A stretch of 64,000 bases of DNA from Sambucus nigra (Eukaryota; Streptophyta; Magnoliopsida; Dipsacales; Adoxaceae): positions 831,332,073-831,396,072 of the forward strand of contig OX422207.1 in NCBI GenBank assembly GCA_949130495.1, in the 5' to 3' direction. The position numbers and the translations under genes were made by a program. The notes under the pieces were generated by a model. It saw only the letters and a program-made list of their open reading frames with translations. It was not told the origin of the DNA and ran no database searches. Below are positions 46,340 through 58,933 of this stretch, one piece after another. Position 1 is the stretch's first letter; every line of letters begins with the position of its first letter.

Positions 46340-49300
46340 TTTTCTCTCTCCTATCTCTCTTTTCATAACATCCACCCCGCTCTCTTTCTTTTGCTCCTGC
46401 GAAGAACTGTATTAGGTGTTGTGAAGAACCTAGGCGATTTTATGTTTATGGTTTGATGTATTAGGTGTTTTATGTTTATGTTTTACTGAATGAATGTCAC
46501 TACTAAATGAATGCGCTGAATATTGATTTAGATTTAGATTTAATTTCATTTAGTGCAATCATAAATGAGTATATATATGTCGTGTCACTGTGAGTTTGAT
46601 GCCATTTTAGATTTTGATTTGGAAATGGCTTCTTAACTGATTTGGAAATGAATGGAAGAGAGCATAGTTCAATGCACAGAATATCAATTTCGGTTTGGAT
46701 AAATAAATGTTGTGATTAAGTTAATGAATGTATAAATGTTGTGATTGATTTACTAAATATTAATGAACTAAATCGAGATGATCTTGTGATTAAGTTAATG
46801 AATGTTAATGAACTGGATTAAGTTAATGAATGTTAATGAACTGAATCAAGTTAATTAATGGAAAATTAAGTAAACAGTGGAGCAGAGTTGAAGGTCTAGG
46901 AATATCAATTGTCTCGAAATGAAATGCTTTGATTTTTATGTGAAGGACAAAAATTTATTTATAGGAATCTTTACTTTTCTTCAATGGTAAATTTAATGGG
47001 AAACTATAAGTTTTCTTCAATGTTTGATTTATTTATGCTTGATTTCGTAAATAAATGTTTGATTTATTAATGTTTGATTTCGTAACACTTAATGTTTGAT
47101 TTCGTAACACTTAATTTTTTTCTTCAATAGGTATGCCAACATTAATGGGAAGCTCTAAGTTTTCTTCAATGCTAGTTTTTTTTTTTAATTTGCGAAAATA
47201 TGGAACCCCTTTATGGAGAACAAGTTTAGTTTTTTTTATGTTTGATTTATTTATGTTTGGGTGTTTATTAGATATAAAGTGAAGAAAACTTAGTTGTATG
47301 TTTGATTTATTTATTCGTTGTGATAAATCGTAAATGGACCTAGTTTTGTAGCCACAGAGTTTGGAGAATATCGCGTCAATGGTTTTGTGTTCTCTTAAAG
47401 AATACACAAGATAAAACTCATTGGGAAACAAAATATCGACATTTCATATAAAGCGTTAACTCATTTCAGGGAAAACGCGAAAGATAAAAACTTGATACAA
47501 GCTGAGATGACGTATTATGGGATTATAAGACAAAGCATGTTATAAGATTATATGACGGGTTGTGACTTGCATAACTTCTATAGTAGGCTGCACGACTAAT
47601 AGTAGGCTGGATAACTGATTCGATCAAGGTGAAATATGAATGTATTTGTATTTGGTACGACAATTTCTTTTTATCATGAATTATTAATATTTGTTTGGAA
47701 TTTAAGAAATCATTTGGTCCATTTTTCCTGATTTGGATTATGATTTTGGATTGATTAACTCTACTAAACAGGTTAGATAGAGATGTGCATGGAAATTCAT
47801 ACACTGAAGTAAGAAAAAAGACCAAATGATTCGAAACTCCCCGCATACATGTGCATTTCATGCATTAAATTGTGTAAATGAGTTTACTTGATCTGCCTAT
47901 ATTTTCTACTTCTAAAACTTCTCCAAAAAAGAACAATATCCATGTTTGTAATGTGTGCATTAAATTCAATGTGGTTGTAGGGTGTCAATGCTATTGAAAT
48001 TCTTCGCTATAAGCCTCCAATAATGATATATTTATTATATTTTTAAAATGTTCATATGTTGAATTATCTTATCACTGTTAGATTATCTATTTAAATTGCC
48101 TTTGCTTTCTTGAGTGATTATGAGTTTATGTTGCCTTAACCATTCTTTGACAATTCATTTCTTGTTATTTTTATGTTTGGTCTCTTTATAGAATGATTTT
48201 TTTTACAAATCTATACCACGAATCCTACTCCAACTGATTAATGTTCACATAGCCACTAAATAGAATCCCACTGAAGATTTTTAGAATAAACATTAAAAGC
48301 ATCCTTAATACATTAGTGGGAATTATTGCTATAATATTGATCTCCTCATCCATTTGATGTAGAGATTAAGTGGCATGATAGCCAACTAGTGAGTCCTAGG
48401 AACCCTCTCAAAGCTTTGATAGTCTTGGGGAAAAGCCAATTCAGCCTTGTGGAGGCAAAGACATATTAGGAGGTTTTGTTGAAAGTGTCATTGTCTCTAA
48501 GGTACAGTAATGAATTAAATTGACAAATACATATTAGGAGGTTATGAATATCTGATACACCTATATTCACACACCGTCTATACGAGAACTTTGGTATTGA
48601 TAAGTATTCTAGATACATGTCTCTTATATTCCTAGGAAGGATGATTGCCACGTGAGTGCTATTTTTTTTCTTATTATTCCTTATATTTATTTTAGTAGCT
48701 CTGGAAAATATTTCCTAAAATGTTCAAAATATTTTTGTGTTGCGTATTTTTTTCTCTTTTATTAAGTTGTGGTTGTTTCTTGGAGGATATGTTCACAAAC
48801 AGAACAATTAACTGTATTGCTGTATTTTTTGTTGTAATGTTCAATAAATGAACAATAAAATGTTCAAAATATTATCCACCGAGGTTGCTTCAGGGAGAGT
48901 TTTATAGGATTAAAATGTACCCACTGATATCTATTAAGTGGAAGATTATGCCTAGTGGTGCTGAATGTGTCTCATTTAATCTTATATTCTCTAGCTTGCA
49001 TTACTCAATCTATTATATGATTTCTTACAAAAAAACAGAGATGAAGAAAGAACCACATCACCAATAGGAATGGGTCTTTGTCCATGTTATATAATACCCC
49101 CCCCCCCCCCCCCCCCACGGACACACATAACACCCACCCAAACATAGAGAAAGGGAAAAAGGAATAAAAAAAGAACGCGTTGAAGCATCATATGATGTTT
49201 TGGTATCAACAACTGAGAGTATCCTTAATGTTAGAAAATATGGTGTAACCCTGGTTTAGTACGTAATATAAAAACAATGTATAATATCTATTTTATATGC

Positions 49301-52250
49301 ATCTCTCTATGTGTGGTTTCACATTTAGTTCTTATATTATTGTGAATCTTTCTCATGGCTGCATTTTAATGCATTATGAGGTAACTATAGTTTCAGTGCA
49401 ATAAATTGCACATTTTAAGATATGTTTCCATCCATACTCCTCATAATTAATGTTGCACTAACCAAGTAATGTACAATATGGCAAGATATCGGACACTTTG
49501 GATAATAGGATTTTGACCCTATCTCTTTATATCAGGGAGTTGAATTTGGCTCCTAGATACAAAGCCAAACATTATCTAATTGCTTGAGTTCTAAGATTTC
49601 ATTTTTGTCCCATCAATTATGATTTGAGGGACATAGATATCTATAAAATGTGGAATGTGAACACAAGTTGACTTGGACACACATGTAGACACCTTTCATC
49701 AGTGATTGGAGTTCGTGCAACTCCTCTTCATTTCGTTTTCTGGGTGTAGGTGAAGGGGAAAAAGTTTTAATGGAAGATGCTATGTTACTCTTCTTTTAGC
49801 TTGATTGTTGTGGTGGAAAATGATATCTTTATTAGGTTAAAAATAACTTCCTTTTTTATTCTTCACAGGGAGTTGGTAAAATTTAATTACGGGGGATAAG
49901 CAAAACATTTATACGAAAAATATGTGCTATTAAACCCTCTTCAAATTTGGCAATCACTATTTCCCACCATTTTCTATTAAAAATGTGAAAACCTTTGAAT
50001 GTTGTTGAATATCCAATTTCAATCAAAATTCCCATCTATATGTTATAGTGTTTATCATTGCGCAAAAATTGTTGATCATGAATCTCATTACTGGTCAATT
50101 TCTTACACATTGTTGATAAAAAATCTCATTACGAGTTGATTGCTTACAAATAATAGGTCCTGAATCTAAAAACAATCTCCAAATTTGAGAACACATCAGA
50201 AGTATTATTAGTAGCCACCTTGTTGATTGATATCAATCCCCACAAAGGTCTTCGCAAGTTCCTTCATGCATAATATGATCATGAAACATTAGTTAACATA
50301 AATTCTTAACTTCGAAATGCAGTCAAGGAGAAGCTTGTATGTGGAACACATACATTTTATGTCTCTATTTTCCTAAAATTTGCATTGAATATTAGAAATG
50401 AAAAGACCCCAAACAAAGAATAATTCTCGTTCATTACATATTACAAGCTTGTTCATTAAATATGAAAGTCGCTTATTATCGTAATAAAACATACATGCAT
50501 ACATAAATATCAATTATTTGTGCCTTTCTGTCGCATGACACAATTAACGTCCCATATAATTATATATTCTCAATTTTACATTAAATGTGGCACATTCCAT
50601 CTCATTTATCAACTAAGTATCTTAGCGACGCTACTCAAACACAAACTCGCTGTAGGTATGTAAAAAACAAAGTATGAAACCCTGACTTCTGAATTCTGAA
50701 ATCCAAACAACATACAATATCTGAAGTCACTAGGTTCACTTATTGAGTCTCTGTACATATTATCCTTTTTTTAATTTGTTATTTTAGAAAGTCATGTAAC
50801 CCCAAGGTTACATAAGGAGAAAAATGAAAATGATTTGCTATCTCTAGTCACATTATCATAATAATCCAATTAAATTTCCATTATGAAGTTTGTCTTAAAA
50901 TTATCTACTATTACGAATTTCCATTCTTCTGTTTTCTGAATTTCCATTATGAATTTCCATTCTCCTAAAATGATATGCTAAATCAACATCTATAATAATG
51001 GGTTATGTAGTCAGTAAAGATTGGAAATAACTCTCAACATCTATAACATCAATGATAGTGGAGCATGATCTGTTGTAGTCTTATTCAACAAAAATGGATT
51101 ATGATCTGTTGTAGTCAACATATATGACAGAAATTTTATGGTTTCAAGAATGTTTCCCCGAATAATGATTTTATGACTTAAAGCATGTTTTTCCCTATGT
51201 GCTTATTTGGGAGGGGAGTTTATCTTCTATTCTATTTTGTAATATCATTAATAATTTAGAACTAATATATTTGCAGATATGAATACTTATGTATACATGG
51301 TAATGTTGGTAAATCAGAACTAAGTGTTATCTATACATGGTAATGTTGGTGTTTTTGTTCTATTGTTGGTAATTCAAAACAGTTTGTATTTGTTGATATA
51401 AATTGTTGACACGATTCAAGTTATTTCCATTGATTGGAGCTAATGGGGCTCTTATGTGGCACAAACTTGGGGTAAATATTTATTGGTTTTTATTACTAAA
51501 ATTTTTTGTTACTCCATATGATCTTAAAAATTTAGAAAAGAGGTTTCACTTGGAATGCATTATTAGATGCTTCGATTAATTAGAAGTGTTTTATAACATT
51601 TGTTGCATAATAGTTTTTCCATTTGAATTTCACCTTTTTCTTAAAAGATGTTGATGCCAACAATTTTGAATCCAATTATATTCTATTGTTTGTAGACATA
51701 CACATGGCATACCCTACATACGTATTATTCAAAGGCCTAAATCCATGTATTTAAACTCGTGGCAAGAAACACAAGAAGAAGTCAATGGATATCGAGGACC
51801 CATATTAAAAAAATTGAGTCCATTGAACTTAATCAGTAGGGGTACTCCGAGTACATGAGGGATGATGTCACCGCATTAATACCTCCACGTGATTTGTTAC
51901 ATGTTCATGACTTCACGAAGTGTATCCACCATGTGGTGGTCTTGGTTTAAAATAATTTGTTACATGTTCATGACATTTTATGTCATCGAATTGTTGTGTC
52001 ATTATTTGTTTGGTTTAGTTATTATTTTACGTTCATTTTGTACTTAGTGCCCAAGAAGGGTATGTTTGATGTTAAATTAAGTTTAAACAAGTTTTATGTG
52101 TATCAGATATTTGGAATCTCATAATATAAATGAAATTTTGTTGAATATTTTAGACTTGTTACATGTTTATGATATTTATTCTACTCTCATCATTTTATTA
52201 TTTTGTGAAAATATAAAGATGTTTATAACACCTTTTACCACATTTAGCAA
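46340..52250. other. Interior of CACTA-2, no gene recognised
   Basis: Long A/T-rich stretch. I see short tandem repeats at 46785-46860 (ATTAAGTTAATGAATGTTAATGAACTG, three copies) and 47030-47112 (TGTTTGATTTCGTAA), and C20 at 49097-49116. Frames at 47111-47431, 47523-47861 and 48466-48651 (all -) are short and without motif. The first portion (46360-46450, CTCTCTCCTATCTCTC then TGCGAAGAACTG) looks like a transcript leader. A captured host sequence cannot be excluded. Confidence 0.5.
49097..49116 (+). repeat. C20 homopolymer
   Basis: Uninterrupted run of 20 C, preceded by ATATAATA and followed by ACGGACACAC. Confidence 0.95.
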
Positions 52251-52254
52251 ATTC

Positions 52255-52560
52255 TACTTTTGTAACTTCTAATAGCACTCACAAATATTAGATTTCTAAT
52301 TGCTAACAGCAGTCACAAATATTAATTTTTATCACTACTGCTAATTTTGTAACTGCTAACAGCGGTTATAAATATTAAATTCGTAACTATTGAGAATAGT
52401 TACAAATTGGGGTCATCATTCATAACCCCCATAGGGGTATAAAAAATTGTGATAGATGTTAGGAGTAACAATTATTGTTTTGTGACCCCCCAAATCGTGA
52501 CTACAAAGACAGTTATAAAGGTTATTTATAACTGTTAGTAATTGTTACAAATCTCCTTTT
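52255..52560. repeat. Right subterminal repeats of CACTA-2
   Basis: Repeats of TTTGTAACT..TAATAGCACTCACAAATATT and GCTAACAGCAGTCACAAATATT, matching the left array in the GTCACAAA/TTTGTGAC core. Confidence 0.85.
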
Positions 52561-52570
52561 TTGTGCAGTG

Positions 52571-53400
52571 AATTATTGAGAAAGCTCAACCACTTAGGAC
52601 TTTAAGATAGAGAGAATACTAGTAGAGAAACCCCAGGAGTCACTCAAGTCCTTACACAGTTCACACTTAGTCATAACTGAAGTGAGTAGCCAAGAGTCTG
52701 CTCACAAGAAATGAACTTTTCACAAAATGATTTTAGAGAGGGTGGTCCTCGAGGCCACGCTCAAGTTTACAAAGTTCGTAGAACAAGTTACCATTTGAAA
52801 AGATATTTAACAAATAAGATATTTTGTCTCCAGTAGGAGACATATTTGTTTGTTAAATTTTCTTTAGACTAGGTGTTGTCTACGAGAGGGGATAGGCGAT
52901 TGCAGAGCTAGTAGGGACAAAAGGTACATTACAATACTCATCCCTCTACATTTCTCTCTCAATTTTAGCACCCAAAAGTCTCAAACTATCCTCATATTTA
53001 CCTATAAATAGGACCATTAATGAGGTCAAATCATAGATTATAAACTCAAGTTAAGCCATTACTCTGTTAAAATCACACCAGACCCCTTAATATCCTCTCC
53101 CTGCTCTCGCTCTAAGTGATGAGTGCTTGTTTCTTCACTCTTAGTTTGGCAAGCATCATTCTCGAAAGATTATTTTCTCTAAGTTACTACTATTATTTGT
53201 GAAGTTCATCTTCTTATAGGGATTGGTTCTAGTTTTGACTCCATTTTAACCAAAAGAGGAAGGTTTTACCAGGATCTTCTCTTAAAACATCGGAAGACCT
53301 TAGATGCAGAGTCTATTTTAGTGGGTCACGCCTTGAAGAGTGGCCCTTATGCTTGCGTTTCAAATCAGTCCAATTTTCACCAAAAATTATCCAACTTTTA
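52571..53400 (+). repeat. Tat-type 5' LTR, middle piece with TATA box
   Basis: A TATA box CTATAAATAGG at 53003-53013 faces right. Downstream, AAACATCGGAAGACCTTAGATGC near 53287 resembles the CGTCGGAGGACCTTCGCC motif of Tat-type R-U5 regions. The piece is bounded by the CACTA-2 end on the left and by copia C on the right. It would continue at 59926. Confidence 0.5.
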
Positions 53401-53418
53401 ATTAGTACCAAACCAAGT

Positions 53419-54577
53419 TGTGAAAAAACAATTTTTACTTTAAACCAATTTTATCTTGATTAATTCTAAATATGCAGCTAGTGATTAAAGCAAGTAAAGT
53501 AAAGTACAGAATACTCACAACGCATGATGTATGAGGAAAAACCCAAGATGGGAAAAAACCTCGGACGGCCTAATCCAGAAAATCACTATGAATATAGAAT
53601 TATAACGAACAGATAAAAGACTCACTCAACGACTCGATCCCCACGGGTCTTGACGCTCTTTTGATCTTCAACCACTCCTCTCACACTGTCCATATAGAAA
53701 ATCCTTCTTCCATGATACATGTCCACAACACATGTGTCCACGTATGTCTCGGTGTCCACCGAATGGCTTTGATACATTTACGTTGTCGAACAAGAAGTCC
53801 ATCTATTTTCTTCAACACAAAACCCAGATGTTCAAGTATAGAACAAACCTTCTTGGTTCAGTAAGATCACATAAACATATAGTAATGATAACTTGGATAT
53901 TTGAAAACTCTAAGGATGTGTTTAAGCTTTGAAACCTTGGAAAAACATCTGCAAAAACTCGTACTGGATTGAAAACTGTTTTCCAGATGCACACCTGTGA
54001 GATTCTGATGAAACCACCCTTTAAATAGGAAAAATTAGCCGCCTTGAAAAATGTGTCACTCGAACGATATTGACTAGGTACTCGCGCGACATAGCCATCT
54101 CCCTCGAACGATCCAGATATCATTCTAACGACGCGCTTGCACGTTTGACTTTTTCTTAAAAACGTTTCTTCCAAAAAAGATCCAATTAAGTCAAACTCAT
54201 TTTTGAGATTATCAGAATAAAACGAAGTGTAAAACATTTAAAACACTTTTAAAACATTTAAAAATATTTTTCTTATAAAATTACATCCTTATCTTTTATA
54301 AAAACAATTCTGAATCTCATTAATAATATGCATTTTAACCTGCGTGATATAGAAATGCAATTAACTTGAAGATGAATAAACTTGCACAAATAAAAACTTC
54401 GGCATGATTCATTATTTGAAGCTTTGTTGCAACGTCTTCAATTTCTTCAATACAGCATAGACCAAGTGGGATTGTGACAAAAATAAAATATCCCTATGAC
54501 ATATTACAAACACAGTTTTGTTCACGGAATTAAGTCAAAACAATACAGGGACTCAATTAGAAATTTATGTCCTTACA
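53419..54577 (-). repeat. 3' LTR of copia C
   Basis: On the minus strand it begins TGTAAGGACATAAATTTC at 54577, right after the polypurine tract. A TATA-like CTATTTAAAGG lies near 54030. The U5 part (53583-53510) contains GGCCGTCCGAGG, TTTTTTCCC and GGGTTTTTCCTC, typical of SIRE/Tork LTRs. The lower end near 53419 (TTTTTTCACA on the minus strand) is a guess. Confidence 0.7.
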
Positions 54578-54590
54578 AATCTCCGCCTTT
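54578..54590 (-). promoter_or_regulatory. Polypurine tract of copia C
   Basis: The minus strand reads AAAGGCGGAGATT directly before the LTR start TGTAAGG; the usual form is AAAGGGGGAGATT. A second purine tract, GACAAAAAGGGGGAGA, lies upstream at 54981-54996, in the position where related elements have an extra tract after pol. Confidence 0.8.
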
Positions 54591-54596
54591 GACTAT

Positions 54597-56577
54597 TCCG
54601 GGACAAAACTAAACTAGTGAAATGCCCAAGTCGGGCCGTATGACGCCTACATGCCATCCCATAAACCCAAAGTCAAAAATTACAGGACACAGACTAGTAT
54701 ATGTAGCACCGGCAAGCATGGACTGTCTGAATGTGATGTAGACTTGAAATCTCAAATCGTTGAAGCATACCTACACACATAAAACAGACAAACAAATAGC
54801 CAATGAAGTATGGAGGAACAAATGAAAACAATAAAAAAATCATTTGTTAAACAATTTAGCAACAATATGATACAATATGTAAAATATGTAATCAAACAAT
54901 ATTTAAATACAGATATCAATAAGCATGCCCAACAAATCTCCCCCTATATCATATACATCTCTCCCTACATCACATACATATCTCCCCCTTTTTGTCTCGA
55001 ATAGACAATCCGATGAAAAGGTAAACGAATCAACAAGTATCTAGCATGAAAATATACCAATTAAAAATTGCAAGATAATCATGAAACAACCAACTAAATA
55101 TTATCAATAGATGACAAACCAAGGGGCTATTAAACCAATGAATCACACAAAGAATATAACAATCTAATCAGGTGTGATAAACAGATCATATGAAAAATTC
55201 CAATATGAGACAGTAAAACCTGAATATAAATCAATTAGTACAGAAAGCTTCTAGCAGTACGAAAAATATCATAAAATAAACCAGTTGACAGTAAATAAAA
55301 AGAACCAAATTCCCAGACCATCGTTCGAATGAGTCGGGGAGGTCGCTCAAATGAGTTGAGGACGTCGCTCGAACGTGGCTTCTCGCGACATGAGATGTCG
55401 TTTGAACGACTTCTCGGGATAGCCAAACTTTCACAGATTCCCAGAAATATCATATATTTTTGCCCTGTGAAAAAATTTCCAGAAAAATCATATTGGAAGG
55501 GGATGACAGCAGCAAAAAAGTGCTAAAACAGTAAGCTATTAACACCAAATGCAAAATGCATAAAAACTATCATAGCGAGTTATATGCAAACATAGTACCG
55601 ATGTGCTCAAATATGGACATGGAATGTATAAGCATGAAACTACAACAAATGACTCACAATTTAAACACATCAAAACGATCACAAAGCTCTAACTGATAGC
55701 GAGAAATAATCAAACTTTATCATAGCCATATGACAATTAAAGTGTGAGATTAATGAACAAAACATACTACATACACACAAATCTAGAATTTTGACGATTC
55801 TACAAATAATAGCGTCAAATTGCAATGTTTCAACATTAGGATTAGTTGTGCAAACCCATTTAAATTTTCTCCAACCAAACTCCCTCATAAATATATACTT
55901 TTTAAATGTTATTTAGAGGTTTCTAGCATTATTAACTTAAAGAAAATCTTATTGTCCATTTTTCTTAGCATTTTGCCTTTTTCTTTTGGGCCCTTTTAAG
56001 CGGTGGCTTTCACGACGAGTTAATTTCGAACTCTCGCAGCCCTTTCTCGTGAATCACTCATCATTTTTTCAATTAGATACCAATTCAAATCCTCACGGAA
56101 AATGGTTCTTATATGCACACTTCTCCTTAAGTCTACTTACGCAAAAATGACAATATTGAGATAAGAACGCCTCACTAAATTCAATTATGCAAGAGAAGTC
56201 AAACATCCATAGAAACTCGTGCATGTGTGCAATGTTGGCATATATACAAAGTTGAATCGAAATTCCTATCAACTTCGAAACAACCCCATTTGAAATGGTT
56301 AAGATCATTCTAAGAATTGTTAATAATGACCAAATACCCTTGCCATGTGGATAATGAAATGATGGGGGTCCAAGCACACCAATATACCACATTAAACATG
56401 TAAAATCGAAAATAAAAAACGAAAATCTTTTAGGCTTTTCAAACATATTTTGACTCAAATAAAAGAAAAATCCTTTTTGGTCTTTCAAAAGGTTTCTCAA
56501 AAACAAAATCTTTTTTTTACTTTTCAATAAGACTCAAATCAAATGAAAAACTATAATACAAAGAGATAAACATGTCA
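54597..56577. other. Copia C region between gag and the 3' LTR, pol absent
   Basis: Where pol should be there is AT-rich DNA without protease, integrase or RT motifs. The minus frame 56527-56093 follows gag and has no clear domain. At 55320-55402 there is an array of CGTTCGAATGAG/TCGCTCGAACG motifs like those in the LTRs of this and other families. Lines 56400-56590 match 5230-5450 of copia B, so B and C share their sequence after gag as well. Confidence 0.6.
55320..55402. repeat. TTCGAACG-type palindrome array
   Basis: Four copies of a degenerate GTCG(C/T)TCGAACGA-type word in 83 bases: CGTTCGAATGAG, CGCTCAAATGAG, CGCTCGAACG and CGTTTGAACGAC, separated by GGGGAGG, GAGGA and other short spacers. 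Confidence 0.85.
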
Positions 56578-58033
56578 CTATACTAGAAATGAATATATCA
56601 TGAAGCAAACTAGCATATGTGGACCTTTTCTAACCTTCCGATTATTTCTCACACGTGCAGGGGGAATGGGCAGAACTGTCTCATTAAAACATATACCACA
56701 CCTATCTCCCTTAATTTGGACGGTGCCTAAGATCTTATCTAAATTCTTCGACCTAGACCCTAAATCAAACTTAACTCTAGATGAGTCTTTCAACTTCACT
56801 TCCAAATCACTGATCCAAGACTCTAACAAACGCCTAGACTCCTCAAACTCTAAAATCTCCTTTTTCAAAGACTCCATCAAACCATGGAGATTATCTCTCT
56901 CACCCTCGACATTCTCTAATTTCTCCCTAATAGTCTTCTCTCTTGCCCTAAGATCCTCAATCAAACTATCATTATTTTCTATGGCGCACTCACTCAATTT
57001 AGCTTGCAATTTAGAGTTAGCCTTTTTCACCATCACCGTTTAGGCATACAACTCATTAAATGAAACTTGCAACTCTTTCATGTCTACTTCCTCTTCCTCA
57101 CCCTCACTTACATGGGATTCACTCACTTAAGGTGGCACTATATACAATGGGTTGCTTTCCCTCTTTCTTAAGTCTAGTGAGACACTCCTTAACTTTGTGA
57201 CCGTACCCCTCACACCTAAAACCCTTATCCGACTTATCTCTCTTAGGCTTCTCAAACTTATCATTAGAGGTGGAATCTACTTTGTTGTTCTTGGATTTTT
57301 CAAATTTCTTGGCATCTTTCGATTGCTTTTAAAACTTAATAAATTTTTTAAATTTCTTTGCCAACAAAGCAACATGCTCAAAATCGAAATCTGAATTGAA
57401 ATCCAAAATTTTAATTTCCTCCTTTCGAGTTTTCAAAGCAATATCATTTTCTTTCTTAGGCACTTTCTTGGAGGTAATCATGTCGATTTCATAGGTTTGT
57501 AAGTCACCTGCAATCTCTTCTAGTTTCGTCGACTCTAACTTACCCAAGGTGTTTAAAATAATCACTTTCGCATCAAACCTACTAGGGAACGACCTAAGGA
57601 TTTTCTTCATGATAGGGTTGTCAGGAATTTTCTCACCTAGGTTAAACGAAGAGTTGACAATATTGGACAACCTAGCATAAAAATCATCAAAAGTATCACT
57701 CTCCAACATCCTAATGGTCTCAAATTGTGTAGTGAGATTTTGAAGTTTTGATGCCCTAACAGTGCTAGTGCCCTCGTGAGTGAGTGCCAAAATATCCTAA
57801 CCTTCTTTCGAAGTTTAACAAGTCATAATTCTATTATATTCTTTCGGTGTGACATGTGAAGAAATAACGTGCAAACCCTTAGAATTATGTTGTGAAATTT
57901 TATGTTCAGTTTCGGTCCATGACTCGACAGGCTTTAAATTAGTGACCTCACCTATAAGAGTGACAGGGGGTGTCCAACCTTTCTCAACTGCTAGACACAC
58001 ACGCTCAACAATAGTTTTCTCAAGGTTTCTCAC
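56578..58033 (-). pseudogene. Copia gag (UBN2 domain, zinc knuckle, coiled coil)
   Basis: Minus-strand pieces in order: 58033-57815 (ESWTETEHKISQHNSKGLHV, PKEYNRIMTC), two stops, 57790-57329 (ALTHEGTSTVRASKLQNLTTQ, FETIRMLESDTFDDFYARL, SSFNLGEKIPD, RSFPSRFDAKV, LQTYEIDM: a well-kept UBN2 domain), then FRCEGYGHKVKEC near 57230-57180, a knuckle with C-x4-H-x4-C but without its first Cys. Last comes 57036-56578, a coiled coil (KKANSKLQAKL to LKDSSRVKFDL) with LDKILGTVQIKG. Gag packages RNA in virus-like particles. The frame needs only a few repairs, better kept than any pol in this class here. Confidence 0.85.
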
Positions 58034-58359
58034 CTTGAGAAATCTTTGGTTGATTATTTTCTGTAAATGTTTTCATCTTCAAAATCAACAAAAAAATAAT
58101 TGTTTCTAGTTCTATTGAAACAAGTCCTTTGACCTAGTTGGAATCACACTTGGCGGTTTTCGATTTCAAAAACATTTTTAAAAACCTGAAATTGAATAAG
58201 ATCTTGAAACGTCTTCTGAGAAAGATAGCCGTGGATTCTGGGTTCTTTTTAAAGGTCAAATAAGGTTTAAGTTTCCTAAGAAGAGAGAAACTAAAAATCA
58301 CAACATATAGATCTAATTTGTAATTTTCTAGGACTATTTGTAAAAATAAGTGTGAGTGT

Positions 58360-58933
58360 GTACATGCATGTGTTAGATCGCCATCACAAGCACTTACACA
58401 CTATAATACTGAAAGTGTTGGTAATAAGATCTTGAAACAAGAGTCGACGTAAAGACTGGAACAAAGTGGAAGTTAGCAAACTGGGAGAACCGCATCAGTA
58501 ATCAAAACTGTAGAAAAGTTAGAAGAACACCAGTGGGTAGATTCCTAAACTTGTATAGGACTGACTTGTGTCCATGTGTGTTATATAATTTGTAACTGAT
58601 ATATTTTGTTTTAGTGCATTTTTTTTGTTTTTGACTCAGAAGTCACCGTGGATGTTTCCTCAGTTGGGTGAGGTTTTACCACGTTAAAAATCTCTTGTTA
58701 TTAACCTTTCTACATCTCCTCATCTCATTCTCGCTGGTTAGATGATTTAATCTTTTAAGTTTTATTTTTCAAAACTTGTTACAAATCTCAAACTGATCTC
58801 GTGCATGTTTTATTAAACACATCTTGTAATTAAAACTCATTTGATTTAAAGAAAAGAGTTTCCTCAAAAAAATAGTTCGGAGTTACTTAAATAGTTCAAT
58901 CTTGTATAAAACGGCTTTAGTAGCAGTTCTTCA
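58360..58933 (+). repeat. Copia LTR-like segment in opposite orientation
   Basis: The plus strand has GATGTTTCCTCAGTTGGG and TGAGGTTTTACCACGTTAAAAATC at 58652-58691, the R-U5 signature of copia LTRs, but facing right, whereas copia C faces left. It lies exactly where the missing inner end of the 5' LTR of copia C and its PBS should be. Termini were not found. Confidence 0.45.

Larger units (their letters stand above)
45864..52570 (+). mobile_element. Large non-autonomous CACTA-like transposon
   Basis: The left end reads CACTACAACAAAATGATAATTTT; the right end is the complement of CACTGCACAAAAAAGGAG, an imperfect terminal inverted repeat (second end G for A at base 5). Subterminal arrays of GTGACTGCTA and GTCACAAA motifs fill 45880-46330 and 52255-52560. 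The flanking trinucleotides GTT and AAT do not match, so the TSD has mutated or the ends were altered. No transposase domain was seen in 6.7 kb. Family assignment rests on termini and subterminal arrays. Confidence 0.75.

Noticed and set aside
53812..54237. 141-codon minus-strand frame
   Set aside because: Lies inside the copia C LTR and is not open in the other LTR copy.
56600..57043. 147-codon plus-strand frame
   Set aside because: Shadow of the minus-strand copia gag coiled coil, which matches a known family and a second copy at 5.7-5.95 kb.
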